From CAWDZK01 sp963807005 (lineage in GTDB: Bacteria; Actinomycetota; Actinomycetes; JACCUZ01), in NCBI GenBank assembly GCA_963807005.1, contig CAWDZK010000001.1, positions 124,001-188,000 on the forward strand: a stretch of 64,000 nt of DNA, in the 5' to 3' direction. Positions 50,089-57,914 of this stretch are shown in pieces. Every line of letters starts with the position of its first letter. Position 1 is the first letter of the stretch. The notes below the pieces were generated by a model. It saw only the letters and a list, made by a program, of their open reading frames with translations. It had not been told where the DNA came from and did no database searches. The position numbers and the translations under genes were made by a program.

Positions 50089-50537
50089 CGCGCGACGACG
50101 CGGCCGCCGTGATGCGGGCCAACCAGTCGCTCTACGACGCCTTCGAGAACGGCGACGCCGACCTGATGGCCGCGCTCTGGCTGGACGGGCCGGACGCCGC
50201 GACGGTGAGCTGTGTGCATCCGGGCTGGTCGCCGCTGCACGGGCGCGACACGGTCCTGCGGTCCTGGACGATGATCATGGCGAACACGTCGTTCATCCAG
50301 TTCGTGCTCACCGACGTCGAGGTGACCGTTGCCGGGGAGGTGGCCGTGGTGACCTGCGGCGAGAACATGCTCACCGGCCTGGACGAGGTGACCGGCGGCG
50401 ACCCCCCTGGGCTGGCCGGGGGTCGCGCCGTCGCCACCAACGTGTTCCGCCGCACCCCGGACGGCTGGCGGCTGTGGGTGCACCACGCGTCGCCGGTGCT
50501 CACCCGCCAGGACGTCGAGGTCGACCGTGAGCCGTGA
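50085..50537 (+). CDS. NTF2/SnoaL-like protein inside the folate operon
   Basis: 150 residues. 'ANQSLYDAFENGDADLMAAL', 'WLDGPDAATVSCVHPGWSPL', 'HGRDTVLRSWTMIM' and 'GWRLWVHHASPV' fit the cone-shaped NTF2-like fold. Overlaps folP by 4 and folB by 11 bases, so it is part of the operon. Similar genes recur at this position in actinobacteria. A role in pterin metabolism is possible but unproven. Confidence 0.8.
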   Translation: MTRDDAAAVMRANQSLYDAFENGDADLMAALWLDGPDAATVSCVHPGWSPLHGRDTVLRSWTMIMANTSFIQFVLTDVEVTVAGEVAVVTCGENMLTGLDEVTGGDPPGLAGGRAVATNVFRRTPDGWRLWVHHASPVLTRQDVEVDREP

Positions 50538-50892
50538 CCGCATCGCCGTACGTGGTATCGAGGGCTTCGGCCACCACGGCGTCCTCGCCGAGGAGCGCGC
50601 CACCGGGCAGCCCTTCGTCGTCGACGTCGTGCTGACTCTCGACCTGGCGCCCGCCGCCCGTTCCGACGACGTCGCCGACACCGTGCACTACGGCGAGCTG
50701 GCCCAGCAGGTGGTCGCCGCCGTCGAGCGCGACCCGGTCGACCTGCTGGAGACGCTGGCCCAGCGGGTCGCCGACCTGGCGCTGGCACACCCGTCGGTCG
50801 AGGAGGTCGAGGTGACCGTGCACAAGCCGGAGGCACCCGTGGGTGTGCCGTTCGACGACGTCGCCGTGACCATCCTGCGGGGCCGGACATGA
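50527..50892 (+). CDS. folB: Dihydroneopterin aldolase
   Basis: 121 residues. 'IAVRGIEGFGHHGVLAEERA', 'QPFVVDVVLTLDLAPAARSD', 'TVHYGELAQQV' and 'EVTVHKPEAPVGVPFDDVAV' are typical, including the catalytic Lys in 'VHKPEAP'. It cleaves dihydroneopterin to hydroxymethyldihydropterin and glycolaldehyde. Overlaps both neighbours. Confidence 0.96.
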   Translation: MSRDRIAVRGIEGFGHHGVLAEERATGQPFVVDVVLTLDLAPAARSDDVADTVHYGELAQQVVAAVERDPVDLLETLAQRVADLALAHPSVEEVEVTVHKPEAPVGVPFDDVAVTILRGRT

Positions 50893-51410
50893 TCGAGGAA
50901 CGCCCCCTCCGTCGGTTCGTGCTGTCGCTCGGCAGCAACCTCGGTGACCGGCTCGAGCAGCTGCAGGGCGCTGTCGATGCGCTCGCCGACACCCCGGGCC
51001 TGCGGGTGCTCGGTGTCTCCGCGGTCTACGCGACCGACCCGGTCGGCGGCCCCGACCAGCCCGAGTACCTCAACGCCGTCGTCGTGGCCGAGGGCCCGCA
51101 CTCGGCGCGGACACTTCTCGAGCGCTCGCTGGCCGTCGAGGCAGCCTTCGACCGGGTGCGCGAGGTCCGGTGGGGTCCGCGCACCCTGGACATCGACCTG
51201 ATCTCGGCGGGCGACCTGGCCGTCGACGAGCCGGACCTGCGGGTGCCCCACCCGTTGGCCGCCGAACGTGCCTTCGTCCTGGTGCCGTGGCTCGACGTGG
51301 ACCCAGCTGCCGAGCTGCCCGGAGCCGGACCGGTCGCCGCGCTGCTCGAGCGGATCGGCCACGACGGCGTACGGCGCCGCGACGACCTGGTCCTGGTGGT
51401 GCCGTCGTGA
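50889..51410 (+). CDS. folK: HPPK, hydroxymethyldihydropterin pyrophosphokinase
   Basis: 173 residues. 'VLSLGSNLGDRLEQLQGAVD', 'GPDQPEYLNAVV' and the signature 'RWGPRTLDIDLI' with metal-binding Asp pair, then 'VPHPLAAERAFVLVPW'. It provides the pyrophosphorylated pterin for FolP. ATGA overlap with folB. Confidence 0.97.
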   Translation: MIEERPLRRFVLSLGSNLGDRLEQLQGAVDALADTPGLRVLGVSAVYATDPVGGPDQPEYLNAVVVAEGPHSARTLLERSLAVEAAFDRVREVRWGPRTLDIDLISAGDLAVDEPDLRVPHPLAAERAFVLVPWLDVDPAAELPGAGPVAALLERIGHDGVRRRDDLVLVVPS

Positions 51411-51429
51411 CCGGTCCGCGGAGCCGCGG

Positions 51430-51900
51430 GTGAAGCCGACCCGGGTCGGGCCCCTGGCGGCGCTGCTGCTGACCGTGGGCGCCGTGTCGTGGGGCGTCCT
51501 CGTGGTGAGCGAGGACCGAGGCGTGACGCTGCCGCCGCTGACCTGGACGGCGCCGACCGGCGTGGGGCTGCTCGCGGTCGTGGTGCTGGTGACGGCGCTG
51601 GGCCTTCGGTCCCGGCTGGACCGGCCGGAGAAGCGGCCGCACCCGCTGTCGATGGCCCGGATGGCCGTGCTCGGCAAGGCCAGCGCGCACGTCGGGCCGG
51701 TGGTGGGCGGTCTCTACGCCGGCTACCTGCTGGTGCTGCTTCCGGACCTCGAGATCGCCGCGCGTCGCGACCGGGCGGTGCTCTGCCTGGTGGCCGTGCT
51801 CGCGTCGGCAGCGCTCTCCGCGGCCGGCCTGCTGCTCGAGCGCACCTGCCGGGTGCCGCCACCCGACGTCGACGCCGACATCCCTGCGGCGCGCGCCTGA
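51430..51900 (+). CDS. DUF3180 membrane protein
   Basis: 156 residues with four helices; 'RVGPLAALLLTVGAVSWGVL', 'PHPLSMARMAVLGKASAHVG' and 'GGLYAGYLLVLLPDLEIAAR' are hallmarks of DUF3180, which follows folK in many actinobacteria (Rv3605c). GTG start 20 bases after folK. Its last 178 bases are overlapped by the convergent gene. Function unknown. Confidence 0.88.
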   Translation: MKPTRVGPLAALLLTVGAVSWGVLVVSEDRGVTLPPLTWTAPTGVGLLAVVVLVTALGLRSRLDRPEKRPHPLSMARMAVLGKASAHVGPVVGGLYAGYLLVLLPDLEIAARRDRAVLCLVAVLASAALSAAGLLLERTCRVPPPDVDADIPAARA

Positions 51901-52256
51901 CGCCGGCGCCGCAGCTCGGTGGACGCACCGGCGACCACGAGCATCCCGGCAAGGACGCCGAGGCCGTCGGCCAGCAGCAGGCCGACGCCCGCGGAGCCGG
52001 TGAGGCCTGCGCCGAGGTAGGCCGTGGCCTCGAGCGTCTGGAGCACGCCCAGCACCATCGAGAGCCAGAGGGCAGGGCGGCTGCGCCGCCACAGCAGCCA
52101 GCCGGCGGCGACCAGCGCGACCGTCGCGAGGCCGAGCATGTTGCCGACGCTGTCGGAGGACAACCAGGGCATCGTCGCCACCATCGCGAGGAAGGCGAGC
52201 CAGCCGGACAGGGCGACCACGACGGGCCGGGTGAGAGGTGTGCCGGTCCTGGACAT
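51723..52256 (-). CDS. Four-helix membrane protein with antisense tail
   Basis: 177 residues. The first 120 form four helices ('VVVALSGWLAFLAMVATMPW', 'LATVALVAAGWLLWRRSRPA', 'GVGLLLADGLGVLAGMLVVA'). The remaining 57, Ser/Arg/Ala-rich, are read entirely across the 3' end of the convergent DUF3180 gene because no stop occurs earlier. Ribosome site ggagg before ATG 52256. Family not recognised. Lies 27 bases downstream of the PadR-linked membrane gene and probably in its operon. Confidence 0.6.
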   Translation of the reverse strand: MSRTGTPLTRPVVVALSGWLAFLAMVATMPWLSSDSVGNMLGLATVALVAAGWLLWRRSRPALWLSMVLGVLQTLEATAYLGAGLTGSAGVGLLLADGLGVLAGMLVVAGASTELRRRRQARAAGMSASTSGGGTRQVRSSSRPAAESAADASTATRQSTARSRRAAISRSGSSTSR

Positions 52257-52283
52257 GTGACCTCCATCAGTGAGGTCGCCAGT

Positions 52284-52294
52284 TTAGGAAGGTA
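52284..52294 (-). promoter_or_regulatory. Copy 2 of TACCTTCCTAA
   Basis: 11-base sequence identical to one upstream of padR. Here it covers the last codons and stop of the membrane gene, about 30 bases before the next leftward start, and forms part of a GGAAG-GTAT-CTTCC inverted repeat (52287-52300). Candidate -10/operator for the downstream gene. Confidence 0.4.
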
Positions 52295-52952
52295 TCTTCC
52301 CAAGCGCAAGTACGTGTCGCAGCCCGGCCGCGGCGGCCAGGGCGGCCCAGCCGAGCAGCGAGAGCCCGAACGCCGCCCAGCCGAGCGTCGAGGCCGTCCC
52401 CGGCAGCCCCGGGGCGAAGCGCCACAGCGCGGACAGGCCCCACGTGACCGACAGCGCGGCGAGCGCGGTACGCCTCGCGCCGACCAGCGACGGGCGGTGC
52501 GGGCGCCGTCGCAGGCTGCGGACCAGGGCGACGAGAGCGATCGCGACAGCCGCAGCGTAGAGCGGCAGGGCGACCGCCGCCGCGACGGCGACAGGCTGCG
52601 CCAACCAGGCGGGGCGGTCCCGGGCGGAGTCGACGAACACGCCGAGCCCGACCATGGGCAGGAGCAGTGCGCCGAGAAGGGTCACGGGATGGGAGAGGTG
52701 CCAGGCGACGCGGTCCGGCCCGGCCTCGCGGGCCAGTCGCCACGTGAGGTCGGCCGGGACACCGCGCAGCACTCGCGCGGCGACCTCCCGGTCGACCTGC
52801 GACGGGCTGCGACCGCTGGCTGCGGCTGCGGCGTAGTGGTCGTGCAGGTCGGCCGCGACCTCGGCACGTCTGTCACTGCGCTCCGCGGGCACGGCGGTCT
52901 CCGTGTAACGGCGTACCCACCAGGTGGCCAGCGAGGCGCCCCAGCCCTTCAC
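52284..52952 (-). CDS. PadR-linked membrane protein (HAAS-like)
   Basis: 222 residues. A soluble N-terminus 'RRAEVAADLHDHYAAAAASG' and 'VDREVAARVLRGVPADLTWR', like the cytoplasmic signalling domain that accompanies PadR regulators, then about four helices. The GTG overlaps the PadR stop by 4 bases. The last codons contain the 11-base sequence also present in the padR promoter. Probably a membrane sensor or stress module; exact role unknown. Confidence 0.7.
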   Translation of the reverse strand: MKGWGASLATWWVRRYTETAVPAERSDRRAEVAADLHDHYAAAAASGRSPSQVDREVAARVLRGVPADLTWRLAREAGPDRVAWHLSHPVTLLGALLLPMVGLGVFVDSARDRPAWLAQPVAVAAAVALPLYAAAVAIALVALVRSLRRRPHRPSLVGARRTALAALSVTWGLSALWRFAPGLPGTASTLGWAAFGLSLLGWAALAAAAGLRHVLALGKIPS

Positions 52953-53284
52953 GCGGTCGCCTCCCCGGTCCGGGTCACCGGGCTCGCCGCGGCCCTGAGG
53001 GCTCGGACGCCTGCTGCAGTGACCCTGTAGTGCCGGCGGCGCGGGCGGCCCTCGGCGGAAGCGGTGGCGGCGTCCTCCCACTCGGCGTCCAGATAGCCCT
53101 CGCGACGCAGCCGGTCGAGCGCCTTGTAGAGCGTGCCGTGCGCGACCAGCCCGCGGCCGTCGCCGCCGCTGTCGAGAGCTTGCGCCAGGGCGAACCCGTA
53201 GACGCCGGCAGCGCCCTGCTGGACGGCCTGGTCGAGAATCGCGCGCTCGAGAGGAAGCAGCGTGCCGCGCTTCCGGAAGACCAT
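52949..53284 (-). CDS. PadR-family transcriptional regulator
   Basis: 111 residues. Winged helix: 'LLPLERAILDQAVQQGAAGV', 'GFALAQALDS', 'VAHGTLYKALDRLRREGYLD', wing 'AEGRPRRRHYRVTAAGVRAL'. PadR proteins repress nearby membrane or transporter genes. Co-transcribed with the next membrane gene. Likely self-regulated through the TACCTTCCTAA element just upstream. Confidence 0.9.
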   Translation of the reverse strand: MVFRKRGTLLPLERAILDQAVQQGAAGVYGFALAQALDSGGDGRGLVAHGTLYKALDRLRREGYLDAEWEDAATASAEGRPRRRHYRVTAAGVRALRAAASPVTRTGEATA

Positions 53285-53293
53285 GGAGCCACC

Positions 53294-53304
53294 TTAGGAA
53301 GGTA
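53294..53304 (-). promoter_or_regulatory. padR promoter, copy 1 of TACCTTCCTAA
   Basis: On the minus strand, TACCTT matches the -10 pattern 14 bases before the padR ATG, followed by CCTAAGG. The same 11 bases recur at 52284-52294, suggesting a shared operator. Confidence 0.45.
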
Positions 53305-53330
53305 CGTCGCGGGCGACAAGTGTCCCGCGG

Positions 53331-53370
53331 GGACCGCGTCGGGTGGCGCGGGACCGCGTCGGGTGGCGCG
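53331..53370. repeat. Perfect 20-bp tandem duplication
   Basis: Two identical adjacent 20-base units (53331-53350 and 53351-53370), beginning ggaccgcgtc, lie between padR and the ABC ATPase gene, four bases beyond the ATPase stop codon. Possibly a slippage product; no function assigned. Confidence 0.85.
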
Positions 53371-53374
53371 GGGG

Positions 53375-54529
53375 TCAGACGGTGGGGACGGTCTCCAGCT
53401 CGACCGCCTCGGGGTCGACGCCCTGCAGGTCGGACTCGACCGAGCGGCGCAGCGCCTCGTGCAGGGTCGCCGGCGTCAGCACCCCGACGTACCGGTCGCC
53501 GTCGAGCACCGCGACCCAGCCGGCGTCGTGCTGCAGCATCTCGGCGAACGCCGCCTTGAGCGACGACCCGGTCGGCAGCCATGCCTCCATCCGCTTCGCG
53601 CGGTCGGCGACCGAGCCGTCGCCGGACTCGTCGGCGGCGTACCAGCCGTGCAGGCCCTCGTGGTCGTCCAGGACGACCGCCCACCGCGCGCCGGTCGCGC
53701 GTAGCGCTGCCGACGTAGCGGCGATGCGGTCGTCGAGATGCACGACTGGCGGATGCTCGAGGTCCGCCGGCTCGATCGTGGTGACCGACAGCCGCTTGAG
53801 CCCGCGGTCGCTGCCGACGAACTCCGCGACGAAGTCGGTTGCGGGCGCGCCGAGCAGGCGGCTCGGTGCGTCGTACTGCTCGAGGTGGCCGCCCTCGGAG
53901 AAGACCGCGATCCGGTCGCCCATCCGCACCGCCTCGTCGAGGTCGTGGGTGACGAACAGCACGGTCTTGCGCACCTCCTGCTGCAGCCGGATGAACTCGG
54001 CCTGCAGCCGCTCGCGCACGATCGGGTCGACCGCCCCGAACGGCTCGTCCATGAGCAGCACCGGCGGGTCCGCCGCCAGCGCCCGGGCGACCCCGACGCG
54101 CTGCCGCTGGCCGCCGGAGAGCTGGTGCGGGTAGCGCTTGGCGAACCGCCCGGGCTCCAGCCCGACCAGCTCCAGCAGCTCCAGGACCCGGGCGTCGACC
54201 TTCTTCCGGTCCCAGCCGAGCAGCTTCGGCACCGTCGCGACGTTGGCCGCCACGGTCTGGTGGGGGAACAGCCCGGTCTGCTGGATGACGTAGCCCATCC
54301 GGCGTCGCAGCTTCACCGGGTCGACGTGGGTCACGTCCTCGCCCTGCAGCAGGATGCGTCCGCTGGTGGGCTCGATCAGCCGGTTGACCATCTTCAGCGT
54401 GGTCGACTTGCCGCAGCCGGAGGGGCCGACGAGGACGACCGTCTCGCCCTCGGGGACGTCGAGGTCGAGCTCGTGGACCGCCACGGTGCCGTCCTCGTAG
54501 CGCTTGCCGACGCCGTCGAGTCGGATCAT
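53375..54529 (-). CDS. Osmoprotectant (betaine/choline-type) ABC transporter ATPase with CBS domains
   Basis: 384 residues. Walker A 'GPSGCGKST' (35-43), 'GYVIQQTGLFPHQTVAANVA', signature 'HQLSGGQRQRVGVARALA', Walker B 'VLLMDEPFGAVDP', H-loop 'FVTHDLDEAVRMGDRIAVF'. Two CBS-like segments occupy the C-terminal third, as in OpuA/OpuC ATPases, where they sense ionic strength. ATG 54529 is preferred; GTG 54550 is possible. It is divergent from its permease genes by only 23 (or 2) bases. Confidence 0.9.
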   Translation of the reverse strand: MIRLDGVGKRYEDGTVAVHELDLDVPEGETVVLVGPSGCGKSTTLKMVNRLIEPTSGRILLQGEDVTHVDPVKLRRRMGYVIQQTGLFPHQTVAANVATVPKLLGWDRKKVDARVLELLELVGLEPGRFAKRYPHQLSGGQRQRVGVARALAADPPVLLMDEPFGAVDPIVRERLQAEFIRLQQEVRKTVLFVTHDLDEAVRMGDRIAVFSEGGHLEQYDAPSRLLGAPATDFVAEFVGSDRGLKRLSVTTIEPADLEHPPVVHLDDRIAATSAALRATGARWAVVLDDHEGLHGWYAADESGDGSVADRAKRMEAWLPTGSSLKAAFAEMLQHDAGWVAVLDGDRYVGVLTPATLHEALRRSVESDLQGVDPEAVELETVPTV

Positions 54530-54540
54530 CGGTTCGGGGG

Positions 54541-54546
54541 TAGCGT
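54541..54546 (+). promoter_or_regulatory. -10 box TAGCGT, leaderless promoter for the ABC permease
   Basis: TAGCGT is followed by six bases and GTG 54553. The box lies against or inside the start region of the divergent ATPase gene, so the two promoters must overlap. Confidence 0.5.
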
Positions 54547-54552
54547 CCACCC

Positions 54553-55275
54553 GTGGCCCTTCCGTACGGTGCACCGCTGGTGCACGCCTCTGGTCGAGTA
54601 GTCGCCGCGGAGGAGCCGGCCAACCCATGGTTCACCTGGCAGTACGTCCGGGACAACTCGGGGGACCTCCGGAGCGCGCTCGAGACGCACGTCGTCCTGA
54701 CCGTGGAGTCGGTCCTGATCGCCACGCTGGTCGCCTTCCCGCTGGCGTTGCTGGCCTACCGATACCGCTGGCTGGCCGGCCCCGTGCTCGGGGTGACCGG
54801 CGTGCTCTACACGATCCCGTCGGTCGCGCTGTTCGCGTTCATCGCGCCGTTCTCGGTGTTCGGCCTGCGCAAGCGCACCGTGGTGTTCGGGCTCGTCATC
54901 TACGCGTTGCTGATCCTGGTCCGCAACATGCTGGTCGGTCTGCAGGGTGTCCCTGACGACGTCCGGGAGTCCGCGCGCGGGATGGGGTACAGCCGCGGCC
55001 GGATGCTCTGGCGGGTGGAGCTGCCGGTCGCGCTGCCGACGATCATGGCGGGCATCCGGGTCGCGACGGTGTCCACGGTGGCGCTGGTCACCGTCGGTGT
55101 CCTGGTGGGCGAGGGCGGTCTGGGCCAGCTGATCCTGCGCGGCTTCAACAACAACTTCTACCGGGCGGAGATCGTCACGGCCTCGGTCCTCACCGTTGCT
55201 CTCGGCCTGGCCTTCGACCTGCTGCTCGCGTCGGCCACCAGACTGATGACACCGTGGTCGAGGAGACGGGCATGA
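54553..55275 (+). CDS. Osmoprotectant ABC transporter permease 1
   Basis: 240 residues. BPD-type permease: 'LETHVVLTVESVLIATLVAF', 'YTIPSVALFAFIAPFSVFGL', and the EAA-like loop 'DDVRESARGMGYSRGRMLWR'. Forms the membrane channel with permease 2 for OpuC/ProW-type import. Leaderless-type promoter. ATGA overlap with permease 2. Confidence 0.9.
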   Translation: MALPYGAPLVHASGRVVAAEEPANPWFTWQYVRDNSGDLRSALETHVVLTVESVLIATLVAFPLALLAYRYRWLAGPVLGVTGVLYTIPSVALFAFIAPFSVFGLRKRTVVFGLVIYALLILVRNMLVGLQGVPDDVRESARGMGYSRGRMLWRVELPVALPTIMAGIRVATVSTVALVTVGVLVGEGGLGQLILRGFNNNFYRAEIVTASVLTVALGLAFDLLLASATRLMTPWSRRRA

Positions 55276-56030
55276 ACCTGCTCGGCGACGCCTTCGTCTG
55301 GCTCAACGACCCGCTGAACTGGCAGGGGTCGAAGGGCGTCCCGCACCTCGCGTACGAGCACCTCTACATCTCGTTCTTCGCGGTGCTGTTCGGCGCGCTC
55401 GTCGCGATGCCGCTCGCGCTGGTCCTCGGGCACACCGGCCGCGGCGGAGGGGCGACGGTGGCCGTCACCAACGTGTCGCGGGCGATCCCGACGCTGGCAC
55501 TGCTGACCATCTTCGCGGCGACCGCGATCGGGTTCGGCAACCGCGCCACCATCGTCGCGCTCGCCGTCTTCGCGGTGCCTCCGCTGCTGACCAACACCTA
55601 CGTCGGCATCCGCGAGGTGGATCGGGACGTCGTCGAGGCCGCGCGGGGGATGGGCCTCTCCGGGCCGGCGATCCTGTTCCGGGTGGAGGCGCCGCTCGCC
55701 GTCCCGCTCATCGCCGCGGGCGTGCGCACCGCCGCCGTCCAGGTGGTCGCGACCGCCGGCCTGGCCGCCCTGGTCGGCGGCGGCGGCCTCGGCGTGATCA
55801 TCAACGACGGCTTCGGCCAGCAGGACCGTCCGCAGATCCTGGCCGGCGGACTGCTGGTCGCCGGGCTGGCCCTGGTGGTCGAGGCGGCGCTGGCCGTGGT
55901 GCAGCACCGGGTCACGCCGGGACGCGAGCGCGGGCGGCTCCTGGGCCGTCGCCGGGGCAGGACGGACGAACCGGGTGCCGACGGAGACGACGCCGCCCGG
56001 GACGAGGCGGCGGCCGTCACCGTTCCGTGA
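55272..56030 (+). CDS. Osmoprotectant ABC transporter permease 2
   Basis: 252 residues. 'AYEHLYISFFAVLFGALVAM', 'VSRAIPTLALLTIFAATAIG', EAA loop 'DVVEAARGMGLSGPAILFRV', then a charged 30-residue C-terminal tail. Second membrane subunit of the importer. The ATG at 55272 overlaps the stop of permease 1. Confidence 0.9.
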   Translation: MNLLGDAFVWLNDPLNWQGSKGVPHLAYEHLYISFFAVLFGALVAMPLALVLGHTGRGGGATVAVTNVSRAIPTLALLTIFAATAIGFGNRATIVALAVFAVPPLLTNTYVGIREVDRDVVEAARGMGLSGPAILFRVEAPLAVPLIAAGVRTAAVQVVATAGLAALVGGGGLGVIINDGFGQQDRPQILAGGLLVAGLALVVEAALAVVQHRVTPGRERGRLLGRRRGRTDEPGADGDDAARDEAAAVTVP

Positions 56031-56163
56031 CCGTCCGCCGATTGCGCTTGTCGGACCCCCGTGCTGGGGTAGTCACCGAACACACGCGGGACTCGGGTCC
56101 GAGGCCCGCCAGACACGCGTCGCGACCGGCGAGGCCGCGACGGGACACAGAAGGCGGACCGCC

Positions 56164-57180
56164 ATGAGTTCCCGCACCCTGCGCACGCTCGGCACGGCCG
56201 GGCTGCTGCTGCTCACGCTCACCCTGTCGGCCTGCGGCGACAGCGGCTCGTCCGGCACCAAGGCATCCCCGAGCTCGTCCGGCGGAGGGACGTCGGCGGC
56301 CGGCGGCGAGGCCTGCGAGGCCAAGGCCGGCGACCAGCTGGTCGCGCTGCAGGACGACAAGAGCCTGCAGACGGTCGACAACATCATCCCGGCGGTCAAC
56401 ACGAAGGCGGCCGGACAGCCGTTGCTCGACGCCCTGAACAAGGTCCAGGCCGCGCTGACGCAGGACAAGCTGGTCGCGCTGAACAAGGCGACCGACGTCG
56501 ACCGGAAGACCTCGCCGAACGCCGCCAAGGACTTCGTCGCGGCCGAGGGACTCGCCGACGGGCTCAGCGGCGGCTCCGGCAAGATCGTCGTGGGGGCGGC
56601 CAACTTCTCCGAGAACCAGACCCTCGCGAACATCTACGCCCAGGTGCTCACGGCGGCCGGCTTCGACGCGAGCGTGAAGACCGTCGGCAGCCGCGAGGTC
56701 TACCTGCCTGCGCTGGAGAAGGGCCAGCTGCAGGTCGTGCCGGAGTACGTCGGCACCGTGACCGAGTTCATCAACAAGGCCGAGAACGGTGCCGACGCGG
56801 CACCGGTCGCCAGCGGCGACCTCGATGCCACCGTCTCGGCCCTGACCGGCCTGGGCGACAAGGTCGGCCTGACCTTCGGCGACCCGGCGACCGCCGCGGA
56901 CCAGAACACCTTCGCGGTGACCAGTGCCTTCGCCGACGCGTACGGCGTGCAGTCGCTGTCCGACCTCGCGGCGAAGTGCACCAGCGGCCTGACCCTCGGC
57001 GGCCCGCCGGAGTGCCCGGACCGGCCGTTCTGCCAGCCGGGGCTGGAGCAGACCTACGGCCTGACCTTCGACAGCTTCACCTCGCTGGACGCCGGTGGTC
57101 CGCTGTCGAAGACCGCGCTCAAGCAGGGCAAGGTCGCCCTGGCGCTGGTGTTCTCCTCCGACGCCGCCCTCGCCGGCTGA
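56164..57180 (+). CDS. Osmoprotectant-binding lipoprotein, circularly permuted
   Basis: 338 residues. Lipoprotein signal with Cys24 ('LTLTLSACGDSG'). Residues about 58-130 ('LVALQDDKSLQTVDNIIPAV', 'LNKVQAALTQDKLVALNK') correspond to the C-terminal end of ordinary OpuAC/OsmF proteins. The usual N-terminal start 'GKIVVGAANFSENQTLANIY' appears only at 139, and the protein ends 'KVALALVFSSDAALAG' where the normal chain would continue into that C-terminal segment. Extra cysteines in 'GGPPECPDRPFCQPG' may form a disulfide. It delivers the ligand to the two permeases. Confidence 0.88.
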   Translation: MSSRTLRTLGTAGLLLLTLTLSACGDSGSSGTKASPSSSGGGTSAAGGEACEAKAGDQLVALQDDKSLQTVDNIIPAVNTKAAGQPLLDALNKVQAALTQDKLVALNKATDVDRKTSPNAAKDFVAAEGLADGLSGGSGKIVVGAANFSENQTLANIYAQVLTAAGFDASVKTVGSREVYLPALEKGQLQVVPEYVGTVTEFINKAENGADAAPVASGDLDATVSALTGLGDKVGLTFGDPATAADQNTFAVTSAFADAYGVQSLSDLAAKCTSGLTLGGPPECPDRPFCQPGLEQTYGLTFDSFTSLDAGGPLSKTALKQGKVALALVFSSDAALAG

Positions 57181-57189
57181 CCCGGGAGG

Positions 57190-57816
57190 TCAGCCTCGCC
57201 CGGTCGGCGGGTACAGCTCGCCGACCGGCAGGGCGACGTCGAGGATGTTGCCGGGCTGGGCCAGCGGGCAGGCCCAGGCCGGGTCGTAGGCGCAGGACGG
57301 GTTGTAGGCGAAGTTGAGGTCAGCGACCAGCGTGCCCCGGCCGGTGGCCAGGTCGACGTCGCCGCCGAGGTCGGCGCCCTTGACCGTGTCGACCAGGTAG
57401 CGCCCGGCACCGTACGTCGTGCGGCCGGCCGAGGCGTCTTTGACCGGCACGAACAGGCCGCCGCCGTACGACGCGAGCCACCACACGTCCAGGTCGCCGA
57501 GGCCCGGCAGGTGCAGGACGCCGATCCGCTCGAACGGCACGACGCCGTCGGTGGCGGTCGGCACCTCCAGCCGGCGCGGCTCGACGTCCGGGTCGAGCGG
57601 CAGCTCGAAACGGTAGGCCGGGTCGTACGGCGCCACCGGCAGCCCCGAGAACCCGGCCCGGTCCTCAGGCAGGAGGGGGGTGTCCGGGTGGTGCGCGAGC
57701 AGCTCGTCCCGGCCGGCCCGCCACCGCTCGTGCGCAGCAGCCGGGTCGGCGGCGGCGCGCACCTCGGCGTAGAGGGCGTGCACGGCGCGCCGCCAGGCCA
57801 GCAGGGTGAGGCTCAT
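57190..57816 (-). CDS. DUF1684 family protein
   Basis: 208 residues. 'WRAGRDELLAHHPDTPLLPE', 'WWLASYGGGLFVPVKDASAG', 'TTYGAGRYLVDTVKGADLGG' and 'LNFAYNPSCAYDPAWACPLA' are the DUF1684 hallmarks. ATG 57816 is chosen; the longer frame has no family match. Converges on the binding-protein gene with a 9-base gap. Function unknown. Confidence 0.85.
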   Translation of the reverse strand: MSLTLLAWRRAVHALYAEVRAAADPAAAHERWRAGRDELLAHHPDTPLLPEDRAGFSGLPVAPYDPAYRFELPLDPDVEPRRLEVPTATDGVVPFERIGVLHLPGLGDLDVWWLASYGGGLFVPVKDASAGRTTYGAGRYLVDTVKGADLGGDVDLATGRGTLVADLNFAYNPSCAYDPAWACPLAQPGNILDVALPVGELYPPTGRG

Positions 57817-57901
57817 CCGGCGGTCTCCTCGGGGCTGATGTGACGAGAGTGACTTGTGGGGCGTTCCCGCGTGGCGCCACCACCTGACCTGCCACCCGGC
57901 G

Positions 57902-57907
57902 TACGGT
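57902..57907 (+). promoter_or_regulatory. -10 box TACGGT for the 169-residue gene
   Basis: TACGGT lies 7 bases before ATG 57915; probably leaderless. Confidence 0.45.
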
Positions 57908-57914
57908 CCGACCC

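Noticed and set aside
52284..54725. 813-codon minus-strand frame joining ABC and PadR regions
   Set aside because: Only its last 222 codons are a real gene; the rest runs out of frame through padR and the ABC ATPase.
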